Shown: in pieces, positions 1-7,786 of the stretch
Layout: every line of letters starts with the position of its first letter
How positions within the stretch are numbered: the first letter of the stretch is position 1
Source of the DNA: Vulcanisaeta distributa JCM 11213
GTDB lineage: Archaea; Thermoproteota; Thermoprotei; Thermoproteales; Thermocladiaceae
Reading direction: 5' to 3'
Length of the DNA stretch: 11,348 nucleotides
Assembly: GCA_001316125.1 (NCBI GenBank)
Contig: BBCS01000023.1
Coordinates: 1-11,348 of the forward strand
Notes under the pieces: generated by a model
Told to the model about the DNA's origin: nothing
Databases searched by the model: none
Seen by the model: the letters and a program-made list of their open reading frames with translations, nothing else
Position numbers and translations under genes: made by a program

Positions 1-547
1 ATTAGGTTAAGCACGAGATTGAAAGAAACTAAGCACCTAAGGCGTAAGGCATGCACTGAAAAGCCCTAGGGTTGCGTGGAACGTCGGGTACTACGCCGAG
101 CTGAGCTTCCACGAAAATGAGGCGTGATTCTCATCATGTGAGGCGCAATAAACCGCAAGTAAGTGTCGAAATGAATAGGGCTTACGACTTTGACGGCTTA
201 AGTGGTAGGAGGGGGGGGTTGTCGTGATTGATGGAGCCGACTCGCTGATTGCCAGCGCAGGCAAAGTCCTCGTCATGGGGGGGGTGGTAAGCCGTTGAGG
301 GTGGTAGGTTCGTTGTGAAGGATTACGCATATGCCTCGACGTACACCTTCGAGTTGAATGCGGATAACCTAGGCGCCATCTGGTGGAGATTAAGGAAGCC
401 TCCGCGCCATTTGTCGGCTTCACGTCGATCCTGGGCTCAGGCCCAATCGACTGGGTATGTTCACACTGCCTGCTGTTCATGGAGGCGTACTTGAGGGATG
501 CGCCGGTGAGGTTGGCATCACCAATCATATTCATAATCGACACGTGA
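1..547 (+). pseudogene. Remains of an unidentified gene, several frameshifts
   Basis: No intact gene is present, but protein-like segments follow one another on the plus strand in changing frames. About 80-127 reads AWNVGYYAELSFHENEA. About 148-220 reads PQVSVEMNRAYDFDGLS. About 222-290 reads VVIDGADSLIASAGKVLVMG. About 302-395 includes DYAYASTYTFELNADNLGA, and about 386-547 includes PFVGFTSILGSGPIDWVC and ends in TGA at 545-547. Frame changes lie at or near the two 8-nt G tracts (211-218 and 277-284) and near 390. The order of segments (a Gly/Asp-rich strand, a Y-S/T-T-Y/W stretch, then a hydrophobic strand and a Cys pair before a helix) faintly recalls FAD-dependent sulfide:quinone or NADH oxidoreductases, but this is a guess. 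The 5' end lies outside the window. Confidence 0.4.
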
Positions 548-706
548 AACAACGTACTCCTGAACCACACGCCACACAACAGCACAAAACCAATGAATAA
601 AAATCCCCCCCAAAGCCCAGGCGCAACAAAACAACACCCAATAAATAATCACAGTGATTAAAAACATCCCCCCCACCCCCCCCATGGACAAACCCTCCAA
701 AACCAC
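518..706 (-). other. Doubtful small membrane-protein reading frame
   Basis: A 62-codon frame starting at a GTG encodes two hydrophobic stretches (MFLITVIIYWVLFCCAWAL and a following IFIHWFCAVVW). It begins just past the stop of the GH57 remnant and overlaps the end of the plus-strand remnant by about 30 bases. It contains three G tracts on its coding strand (7, 8 and 7 nt), read as Gly-Gly pairs. It could be a detached C-terminal membrane anchor of the glycosidase, a fragment of another lost gene, or chance. No family is recognised. Confidence 0.2.
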
Positions 707-707
707 T

Positions 708-2042
708 CTACAGCACCCACCCAGGCATTGGATTGTGGGCTGGAATGGTTAGATTGGCGGTGTTGTAGGTTATGGTTTTGTCGTGTGATTTGTTGATTAT
801 GGCGCTCGTGTACGTTAATGCCTGCTCCTGGAACCACACTGGGCCATAATTTGGAGGTCCTGTTTGCCAGGTCCAGTCACTGCCTTCAGCAATGTATAGG
901 TAGTTCCACAGCGTGTATATTGGGTTTGTTGAGTTTGGAGTTGTGTTGAAGGGTAGTGGTACCACGGGTGATATTGGCATGCCCACGGCCTTCGTAAACG
1001 CCACAAGGTACTCCCTAGCCAAGGCAACTGAGCGCCAAATTTCGATCTTACTTGGGTAACCATTGTTCCAGTTGTTTAGGTTTAGGGCCCATGAAGACTC
1101 CGGTAGGTTCGTTAGCACGGCTATGGGTTTATGAGTTGCGATGGCCTCGCTGGCCGTCTGTGTTACGAACCAGGTGCCTGGTACTCAGAGAGCGCTTGGT
1201 AAATAGCCTGTAAATCAGCGGGACCCGTGGTTGGGTTAAAAATTAGTGGGTTCTCGCCATCTAGTGCCACGACGACTACGGCGCCGGGCTCTGCATGTAT
1301 ATCCTGGCTAGGTAATGAATTAACTCCCTAGCGGTTACCTGTGGAGGTTGACTGAAGTACGCGAAGGAGAATGCGTTGGAGAGGTCTGTATCCCTAAATA
1401 ACACTATTATTTGCTCACCAGTTGAATCCTCAACGATTATAGGCCCGTAGGGCGATGGAGTACCGCTAACCACGGTTGCGTAGGGCAGGAACGCCTGGGC
1501 ATCGAGTATTGTGAATTCAATGCCGGTCTCATTATATAAATGAACTAAGCCCATGTTGAACGCCATCTCGGGCGTCCAGGCACCAGTTGCCTTAACGCCG
1601 AATACCTCCTCGGTCATTTCCTCACCCATGAGTATTTGAGCTAGTAAGTCACTCTGCCAGCCATTGTCATAAATTATTGCCTGCAGCGGGTGGTAAAATG
1701 GCACGGTAAGTATTTCGACCTTACCCTCCTGGGCGAGCCCCCCTGTATAGGCTGATTGTGTAGTTTATGGTCTCGAGGCACTGGGTCATGTTTACATTAA
1801 GTGTTGATGGGCTTGGCCAAACAGGTGAGTATGGGAATGCACCCTCAGTCAGTATTGTTTCCCACTGATACAGAAGTACGGGTGTGAAGTCTATGGTAAC
1901 ACTCACGTTATACTCATTGAGTAAGATGGCTTGCAATTCGTAGGTGCCAACCCACGTTCCATTCCATAGGAAGTCATGACACATATGAAGCAAGATCCGG
2001 TTGTAACTAAAGGTCTCGGAAGTACGTCTTCTTACACCTCAT
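708..2042 (-). pseudogene. Family 57 glycoside hydrolase, multiply frameshifted
   Basis: Four minus-strand segments join into one GH57-like alpha-glucan hydrolase. The first (about 2010-1721) contains LLHMCHDFLWNGTWVGTYE and IDFTPVLLYQ, the usual N-terminal histidine and substrate-pocket region. The second (about 1743-1276) reads on from GLAQEGKVEILTVPFYHPL and holds a W-T-P-E-M-A block. The third (about 1296-1180) contains VVVVALDGENPLIF, and the fourth (about 1180-708) contains AEGSDWTWQTGP. The N-terminal break lies near 2010: an ATG at 2042 gives MRCKKTYFRDL then a stop. Other breaks lie at the 6-nt C tract 1738-1743, near 1296 and near 1178. No signal peptide is left in frame. Such enzymes cut starch-like alpha-glucans. 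The family call rests on remembered motifs; the loss of function is read directly from the frames. Confidence 0.75.
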
Positions 2043-2101
2043 TATATATGCTATTTAAATTAAATGTTAATTATTTCATCAGTTACGAGATGATAAAATT
2101 A

Positions 2102-3667
2102 CTATATTGATAAACCTATTGAGTCTGAACTATCGATTTTAATGAGTTTATTCAACACTGTAAGAAAATCTTTCTTTCTCTTATCGTTAATCTCATCGTT
2201 AACTAACAATTCACGGAGCTTAGTAATAACTGATCTCCTAAATATGGCACGGCGTGTGATTTCCGCCCAAGGAATTACAATCCGCGTGAAATCTCTATAC
2301 GTTCTCTTCCTGACGTCAAGATTTTCGCCAAATATTGTCTTTAAATATTCAATGAGCTTATTAGCCTCGGCCTCATCTCTTACCCTAATGTATAATTCCG
2401 CACCGCTATTTGAAATAGACATGGAAAATGTAACGCCTTTAATGGTGAGCTTTAATTGTCCCTTATAATGGTTCAGCTTAAAGTTAGCTATTTGGAGCAT
2501 CTTGTTCCACTTCTCAAAGCCTATTATTGCTAATAAGGTCCTTAATAATGGAGGTAACGAACTAATAATTTGTCTCGCTATTATTATGGCATTATGTCCG
2601 GCAAAGCGCACCCTTATCTTATACCCTTTGTCTTCTACTGCATAATAAAGTCCTAATTTATTTTTATACTGATCGAGTTTTTTAAGAATTAGTGGTTTCC
2701 ATAATATATTGAACTTAATAGGACTAATTGAAATCTCAATTAATAATTTCATATCTCCGGAGGAGGTTTGATATATCGAAACATTACCATCCCCCCCTAA
2801 TATAATTGCAAAAAGAAACAACCAAAACATTGTATCGTTAAACTTCGGCACTATATCTGCTACCATACCTTTAAGTGAGATATAGTCAGAGGACGTTGGA
2901 TTTAACTTCCATCTAATTGATAGCTCATTCTCAGTTACGGCAATTCCGTCAATCTTGATGCGTATCGTGCCAGGATAAAGTAGTGACCATAATAGTAATT
3001 GCCATAACTGATGTGTTCTCAGAGATGGCTTATTTGTCGACGTTACAGATTCGTCGGTTATAGCCCAACCGAGCCTTAACGGAATAAGAATCTTTTCCTC
3101 TATTGTTTTATACTCGTTCTTATCTATTATATTTACTAAAATATCAAAAGTGTTAATGTAAAGCGGACTTAATTCATTAAATATTATGTGAAAAACGGTA
3201 GAATTACTTTTGTATATTTTCTCAGCAAATAACTCAGTATACTTTCCATATATACGTAATGTTAATGAATTTCCGGTATCCTCCATTATTACAATTGTTC
3301 GACCATTCTTTATATCATCGATCAATTTCTTTATATCATTACTAATGTAAGTTACCCAGTATTGCATTAATGTATTTTCTATATAATTACGTATTTCTTT
3401 TGATAATTTTATGATCGAATCAGCAATACTTCCTGTAACATTGGCTATGCTTATTTTCTCTAATTCATTGTCATAAACATACTTAATCCATGAAGTATCA
3501 TAAATTTTCCATTTTTCAAGTAAAGTAATAAGGTTATTAAGTAATTTAATAGCAATGCTTTTCTTTTCAGGATCATTGACTTGTATTGTAGGCACACACC
3601 TATTACCTGACTTACATTCTCCATAATAAATAGGTATAAATTCAATATTCATACATTTCGTCTTCAT
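2102..3667 (-). CDS. PaRep2b-like protein with LAGLIDADG-like motif, AT-rich
   Basis: An intact 521-codon gene with ATG at 3667, an AGGTGAG ribosome-binding site eight bases upstream and a TATA-like box further out. The first half is helical and Lys/Ile/Asn-rich. The middle contains ITDESVTSTNKPSLRTHQLW followed by LLLWSLLYPG, and about residue 280-295 reads FWLFLFAIILGGDGNVSI, resembling the first catalytic helix of LAGLIDADG homing endonucleases (consensus L-x-x-L-L-G-D-G) with one extra Gly. The arrangement recalls PaRep2b proteins, a repeated, possibly mobile family of Thermoproteales. I do not know a proven function. The gene is much richer in A/T than its neighbours (many ATA, TTA and AAT codons) and sits between two broken glycosidase genes, which fits recent arrival. 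The extra Gly is coded by a 7-nt tract (2791-2797). Confidence 0.6.
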   Translation of the reverse strand: MKTKCMNIEFIPIYYGECKSGNRCVPTIQVNDPEKKSIAIKLLNNLITLLEKWKIYDTSWIKYVYDNELEKISIANVTGSIADSIIKLSKEIRNYIENTLMQYWVTYISNDIKKLIDDIKNGRTIVIMEDTGNSLTLRIYGKYTELFAEKIYKSNSTVFHIIFNELSPLYINTFDILVNIIDKNEYKTIEEKILIPLRLGWAITDESVTSTNKPSLRTHQLWQLLLWSLLYPGTIRIKIDGIAVTENELSIRWKLNPTSSDYISLKGMVADIVPKFNDTMFWLFLFAIILGGDGNVSIYQTSSGDMKLLIEISISPIKFNILWKPLILKKLDQYKNKLGLYYAVEDKGYKIRVRFAGHNAIIIARQIISSLPPLLRTLLAIIGFEKWNKMLQIANFKLNHYKGQLKLTIKGVTFSMSISNSGAELYIRVRDEAEANKLIEYLKTIFGENLDVRKRTYRDFTRIVIPWAEITRRAIFRRSVITKLRELLVNDEINDKRKKDFLTVLNKLIKIDSSDSIGLSI

Positions 3668-3675
3668 CTTAAATT

Positions 3676-3695
3676 CTCACCTGTATTTAAATTTA
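3676..3695 (-). promoter_or_regulatory. Ribosome-binding site and TATA box of the PaRep2b-like gene
   Basis: On the minus strand AGGTGAG (3682-3676) lies eight bases before the ATG at 3667, matching an archaeal anti-Shine-Dalgarno. TAAATTTAAATA (3695-3684) just upstream is a plausible TATA box, about 24 bases from the ATG. The stretch from here to 3901 (about 200 bases) is AT-rich and shows no gene. Confidence 0.4.
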
Positions 3696-3901
3696 TTTTA
3701 TCGTTTATATAATATTGTTAAGTTTAGCATGGAAAGATTAATTATCAATCACTAGAATTACCGTGATTGATTTATATAATTCATGAATGCTCATAAATAA
3801 AAAAGGCAAAACTTAGATATTCATCTATATGTTTATACCTAGGTATACCCATTAATAATGTAATTATTAACGACCATTAAGCACCAATAATCTTTGGCAA
3901 G

Positions 3902-5330
3902 TTATCTACCCTTGATAATGAAGTAATCACCACTTAAGATGCCACTACCATACCTCCTTGGTCTATTACTTAACCTAACCTCGAATTTATTATCATAATA
4001 AATCAATTCGCTTGAGTTAACTGTTATACGCCTAGGCATTAGGTTTAGTCCTGAAAGCCTTCTTACGAACTCATGAAGGGTATTGGGGCCGTTAACTCTT
4101 TTTCAATCCATACACCTCCTATTATCAGGATCAGGACCTCCTTCAAGCATTACCTCATCACCGTAGTAAAGCATTGGGGGTCCCGATCCAAGTGTATATG
4201 AATATGAGTGCCGCCTTGAATCTCTCAATGTCGTTATTAAGCATTGTCATTGCCCTTGGCGTATCGTGCGTATCCACAAAGAGCCAGGAGTTAATTAGGA
4301 AGTGTCTTGGCAGTACGTTCAATTGTCTCTTAAGCACCTGGGCGAAATCCTCGGCGTTAATTTCATCACGAAGAAACTTAATTAATGGCTCCCAGACTTG
4401 GTAATTCATAACTCCATCAACGGCATTTCTCCATAGGAATGGATCACCCCCCCAAACCTCGGCAATTAACGGCTTATTAATAAAGTTCCTTAGGTCCCAT
4501 AAAAACCAGGGTGGTATACCGGCGCCCACATCGATCCTAAAGGCATCAACACCCATCAACGCCCAATGAAGTACAATACCCTTAACCCACTCACCGGCGA
4601 ACTTCATGTTAAGCTTAGGCATCCTCTTAACATCCATGAACTTCTCATAATCACCATTGTAAATGTAGTACCAGTGGGAATACTCAGGGTCACCACTCAG
4701 GGCAGCCTTAAAGGCAGGGTGCTCAGAGCCGGTGTGATGTATGGGTAAATCAAGTATAACCTTAATGCCAAGTTCATGAGCCATCCTCAGCAATTCCTTA
4801 AACGCATTATTACCGCCTAGATCATCATCGACATTAAGATAATCAACAACATCGTACCTATGGTAAGACATCGCCCTGAAAATTGGCGTTAGGTAAATCG
4901 CATCAAAGCCCATAGACCTAATATAACTAAGCTTGTCCGTAATAAAGGATAAGTCGCCACCAAGCCTATCCCTAGGACCACCCTCCCTCTTACACCCAAA
5001 CCTATCAACGAAAATACCGTAAACCGCCTTGAACAACCTACGTCTATTCTCACGAACCCTCCTAACAAAGCCGCTGAGTTTAAGTACGTTGAATCCATTC
5101 TCTGTAGGACCATTATCGAGAACCACCTCACCATCAACTAAGTACCTATAGTAGTACTTACCTGGAGGTAATGAGATATAAGCGCAATAATCAGAGCCAC
5201 AAAACTCAAGTTCAACAGGTTTCATAAATGCCGTAAAATTACCAACTACAAAGGCAGCCTTTCTGGGTCGCCTATTCACCGAGAACCTAATGAAATAGAG
5301 ATGGTCATTCTTAAATATGGCAATGGGCAT
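3902..5330 (-). pseudogene. GH13 amylase/neopullulanase-like gene, frameshift and nonsense
   Basis: Begins with ATG at 5330 (MPIAIFKND), read intact to about residue 385. Residues 1-90 form a starch-binding-like beta domain. Then come the GH13 barrel blocks: KAVYGIFVDRFG, DLPIHHTGS (region I), VDAFRIDVG (region II with the nucleophile Asp), AEVWGGDPFLW (region III with the acid/base Glu) and FVDTHDTPRAM (region IV). It most resembles intracellular cyclomaltodextrinase or neopullulanase, with no signal peptide. At a 5-nt G tract (4176-4180) the frame shifts: the read frame ends in TPNALLR, while the next frame gives the expected MLYYGDEVMLEGG. Further on the expected M-D-W is ATG-GAT-TGA, a stop at 4105-4103. 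The same frame then runs to TAA at 3902 through a plausible C-terminal domain (VNGPNTLHEFVRRLSG onward). Total length of about 476 codons fits the family. The catalytic residues remain, so the shortened product might fold poorly. Confidence 0.85.
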
Positions 5331-5390
5331 CAAACAAACCGCAAAAATTATGAACTTAAATTGATTAGCCCAATGGGAATTACGAAATAA

Positions 5391-5402
5391 AGGCTTAAAA
5401 AC
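5391..5402 (+). promoter_or_regulatory. TATA box of the tRNA-Glu gene
   Basis: AGGCTTAAAAAC is an A/T-rich element preceded by purines, a BRE-like context. It is centred about 28 bases before the first base of the tRNA, the usual archaeal TATA distance. Confidence 0.5.
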
Positions 5403-5424
5403 CGACGTATTTAATGACTAACGA

Positions 5425-5523
5425 GCCCCCCCGGTAGTATAGCCCGGTCAAGTATGTGGGCCTTTCGAGCTTAGGCGAAGACAGCCCGTGACCCGGGTTC
5501 AAATCCCGGCCGGGGGGGCACCA
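5425..5523 (+). tRNA. tRNA-Glu (anticodon UUC) with 15-nt intron and long acceptor stem
   Basis: Cloverleaf parts: T-A at 5435-5436, D-arm GTAT/GTAT (5437-5440, 5452-5455), anticodon stem TGGGC (5457-5461) with GCCCG (5484-5488), T-arm CCGGG-TTCAAAT-CCCGG (5493-5509). Anticodon TTC is at 5464-5466. A 15-nt intron, about 5468-5482, interrupts the canonical 37/38 site; removing it leaves the normal loop CTTTCGA. TTCG (5464-5467) can pair with CGAA (5476-5479), leaving an 8-nt loop, a relaxed splicing motif. CCA is encoded at 5521-5523 after discriminator A5520. The acceptor strands are GCCCCCCCGG (5425-5434) and CCGGGGGGGC (5510-5519): 10 pairs rather than 7. Taking three C and three G away gives a normal 75-nt tRNA. 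Whether the gene is functional at this length is uncertain. Confidence 0.85.
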
Positions 5524-5565
5524 GTATTTCTATTCTCTTATCTCTTACTCATTTCCTGTCCTGAG

Positions 5566-5577
5566 TTAAATTTTTAT
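5566..5577 (+). promoter_or_regulatory. Probable TATA box of the moaD-lysS operon
   Basis: TTAAATTTTTAT lies about 30 bases before the GTG at 5601 but only about 18 before the TTG at 5589. This spacing favours a leaderless transcript starting at or near the GTG. Confidence 0.45.
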
Positions 5578-5600
5578 GCTGTACTTGATTGCCTGGTCTT

Positions 5601-5885
5601 GTGAGGATTAAGGTTAAGTTTTTTGGTGATCTTTATGAGTTAGTTGGTGCATTTAGAATAGAACTTGAAACCCCAAACGGCCTTTCTGTACGTGATCTTA
5701 TTGATCTCATTTCCCATACGTTCAATCCTAAGTTTGCTGAGGCTGTGCTTGATGGTGATGGCAGGCTTAAGGGTGAGTATGTGATCTTAGTTAATGGTAG
5801 AGCCATTGAGTGGCTTAATGGCCTTGCAACGAAACTTAATGACAATGATGAGGTAGTGTTTTTACCACCTGCAGAGGGTGGTTGA
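5601..5885 (+). CDS. moaD: MoaD/ThiS-family ubiquitin-like sulfur carrier
   Basis: A small beta-grasp protein of about 94 residues ending in Gly-Gly (FLPPAEGG), the C-terminus that is adenylated by an E1-like enzyme and turned into a thiocarboxylate. The core follows the family pattern: a first strand VRIKVKFFGDLYELVG, a middle helix (SVRDLIDLISHTF) and the strand EYVILVNGRAI before NDNDEVVFLPP. MoaD passes sulfur to molybdopterin synthase with MoaE; archaeal relatives (SAMPs) can also tag proteins or thiolate tRNA, and the sequence alone does not separate these roles. I chose GTG at 5601 because the TATA box fits it and the next residues begin the conserved strand; TTG at 5589 adds four residues. 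The stop overlaps the possible TTG start of the next gene by four bases (TTGA), so the two are probably cotranscribed. Confidence 0.85.
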   Translation: MRIKVKFFGDLYELVGAFRIELETPNGLSVRDLIDLISHTFNPKFAEAVLDGDGRLKGEYVILVNGRAIEWLNGLATKLNDNDEVVFLPPAEGG

Positions 5886-7594
5886 GCTGTTGGTATGGGA
5901 TAACTTATAAATTTGGTATTAGTTCTTTTCACAGTAATGAGTTATACCATTGGGTTGATAGGATAGCGAGCCAAGTTCTTGAGAGGTGTCGTAGTGAGGG
6001 TAAGGATGAGTGCGTACTTAATGGCGGCTTAAGTGTTTCTGGGCTTCAACACATTGGTAGGCTTAGGGGTGAGATAATACTGAATAGTGTTATCGCCGAG
6101 AAATTAAGGGACGCAGGATTAAAGGTTAGGCAAGTCCTGACCCTGTACACAGTGGATCCCTGGAAGGGTAAGGATAAACAGCTCGAGCAATTCTTGAACC
6201 CAGAGGTTGGTAGGAAGTACGTTGAATGGCCTCTCGAGCGTGTTCCTGATCCTAAGGGTTGCCATAAGTCCTGGGTTGATCATTACTGGAGGGACTTCGG
6301 CGACTACCTTGATTATTTTGCAAAGAATGTTGAGGTTATAACGACCGGCGAGATGTATAGAGAGCATCCCAGGATGAGGGAGTTCATAGTAATGACTATG
6401 AGAAATAAGGAAAGGTTGATTGAGGTCATTAATAAGTATAGGGGGGGTAGGAACCCATACCCAAAGGACTGGATACCCTTCGAACCAATATGCGAGAACT
6501 GTGGTAGAATTGGCACTGCAGAGGTCACGAAACTAGACCTCGATAAGTACGAGGTTGAGTATAGGTGCACGTATTGTGGACATGTTGGTAGGGCTAAGTT
6601 AACTGATGGTAAGCTTCCGTGGAGGGTTGAGTGGGTTGGTGTTTGGTACACGTTGCAGGTTGACTTTGAGCCTTATGGTAAAGACCATGCAATGCCCGGT
6701 GGCTCCAGGGACTCTGCCGTTGAGATCGCGAAAACTGTTTATGGCATCAACCCACCACTGGGTACTTGGTATGAGTGGGTTGGTTATGTGGTTAATGGTA
6801 AAGACGTAGGCGACATGGGTAGTAGTGACTTCATAGGCTTTACACCGAGGGAGTGGGTTGAGGTTGCAGAGCCTGAGGTTCTTAGGTACATATACATATT
6901 CCATGAACCAACGAAGAGGCTTACCTTCAGTCTCGACTCTATTTATCAATACGTGGATATATATGATAGAGCTGAGCGCCTTTACTATGGAATTGACAAG
7001 CCAAGCCCCAAGGAGAAGGATTACCTTGACCTAATCATCAGGTCCTATGAATATGCACAACTAAGGAGGCCATTACCCAGGGAGATGCCCTTCCAATTAC
7101 CATACCTACATGCCGTTGCGCTTATCCAGACATTACCACAATCGTTAAGTGAGGAGGAACTTATGGAGAGAGTTATTAAGAGATTGAAGGAAACCAAAAT
7201 ACTCACTAAGGAATTGGATGATTTATCTCGTGAGAGGATTAAGTCAAGGCTCATTAAGGCCCGTAATTGGGTCAATAAGTACGCACCTGAGACATACAGG
7301 ATTAGGGTTCTTGACGAGTTACCTGATTCAATAAGGGCATCATTAACAGACATCCAAAGGAGTAAACTGAGGTTACTGCTTCAGGAGCTTGAGAAGGTTG
7401 ATGTTTGGAATGAAGATAATATTAAGGAGGCAATGAAGAGTGTTCCCAGGGAAAATAAGAATGTCGAGAAGGCTTTCTTTGAAGCTACTTACCTGGTATT
7501 CTTCGGTAAGCCAAGTGGTCCAAGAATCGCGCCTTACCTGGCAATGCTTGGTAAGGATTTTGTCCTTAATAGGTTAAGGAATGCATTGAGGTGA
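5882..7594 (+). CDS. lysS: Lysyl-tRNA synthetase, class I
   Basis: Charges tRNA-Lys with lysine in the cytoplasm. The class I form is typical of archaea and differs in fold from the bacterial class II enzyme. After a start region, residues about 20-60 hold HWVDRIASQVLERC and the HIGH-type signature SGLQHIGRL. A zinc ribbon (CENC, then CTYC about 30 residues later) follows near residues 203-240, then WRVEWVGVWYTLQVDFEPYG and KDHAMPGGS. The position of the KMSKS loop reads GDMGSSDFIGFTP, without the usual lysines, before EWVEVAEPEVLRY. Length of about 570 residues is slightly above the usual 500-550. The start is uncertain: the only in-frame canonical start is TTG at 5882, overlapping the upstream stop, while an ATG at 5937, well placed after a TATA-like box at 5904-5914, is out of frame. 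A 7-nt G tract (6441-6447) codes Gly-Gly in YRGGRNPYPKDW. Confidence 0.93.
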   Translation: MSCWYGITYKFGISSFHSNELYHWVDRIASQVLERCRSEGKDECVLNGGLSVSGLQHIGRLRGEIILNSVIAEKLRDAGLKVRQVLTLYTVDPWKGKDKQLEQFLNPEVGRKYVEWPLERVPDPKGCHKSWVDHYWRDFGDYLDYFAKNVEVITTGEMYREHPRMREFIVMTMRNKERLIEVINKYRGGRNPYPKDWIPFEPICENCGRIGTAEVTKLDLDKYEVEYRCTYCGHVGRAKLTDGKLPWRVEWVGVWYTLQVDFEPYGKDHAMPGGSRDSAVEIAKTVYGINPPLGTWYEWVGYVVNGKDVGDMGSSDFIGFTPREWVEVAEPEVLRYIYIFHEPTKRLTFSLDSIYQYVDIYDRAERLYYGIDKPSPKEKDYLDLIIRSYEYAQLRRPLPREMPFQLPYLHAVALIQTLPQSLSEEELMERVIKRLKETKILTKELDDLSRERIKSRLIKARNWVNKYAPETYRIRVLDELPDSIRASLTDIQRSKLRLLLQELEKVDVWNEDNIKEAMKSVPRENKNVEKAFFEATYLVFFGKPSGPRIAPYLAMLGKDFVLNRLRNALR

Positions 7595-7600
7595 TTACTA

Positions 7601-7786
7601 ATGTCCAAGCTATTAACGGCAGCCATAGTCCTTGCGGTGATTGTGTATGCCGTTTTATTATCGTCATTAGCCGGCACGTACTTACCCAGCAAGGGTAATT
7701 TTGCCCTGGAAATCACAGTACTCGTATTGGCACTGATTAGTTTCTTCACATCATTCTATCGATTAAGCAGACGTGGTACGACGTGA
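7601..7786 (+). CDS. Small two-helix membrane protein, unknown function
   Basis: A 61-residue protein starting at ATG 7601. GAGGTGA, overlapping the stop of the lysyl-tRNA synthetase gene, serves as its ribosome-binding site six bases away. It has two hydrophobic segments, roughly residues 4-25 (LLTAAIVLAVIVYAVLLSSL) and 33-53 (FALEITVLVLALISFFTSF), joined by a short polar turn and ending in a basic tail (RLSRRGTT), which suggests a cytoplasmic C-terminus. No family is recognised. The tight spacing implies cotranscription with lysS and coupled translation with the next small gene. Confidence 0.7.
   Translation: MSKLLTAAIVLAVIVYAVLLSSLAGTYLPSKGNFALEITVLVLALISFFTSFYRLSRRGTT

Noticed and set aside
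91..585. Long minus-strand frame with a GDANLTGASL pentapeptide-like patch
   Set aside because: The rest is Arg/Ser/Thr/Pro-rich and unlike a real protein; better protein-like segments run on the opposite strand of the same region.
4158..4185. Programmed frameshift in the amylase-like gene
   Set aside because: A TGA in the second frame close downstream would still end translation, so simple decay or sequence error explains it better.
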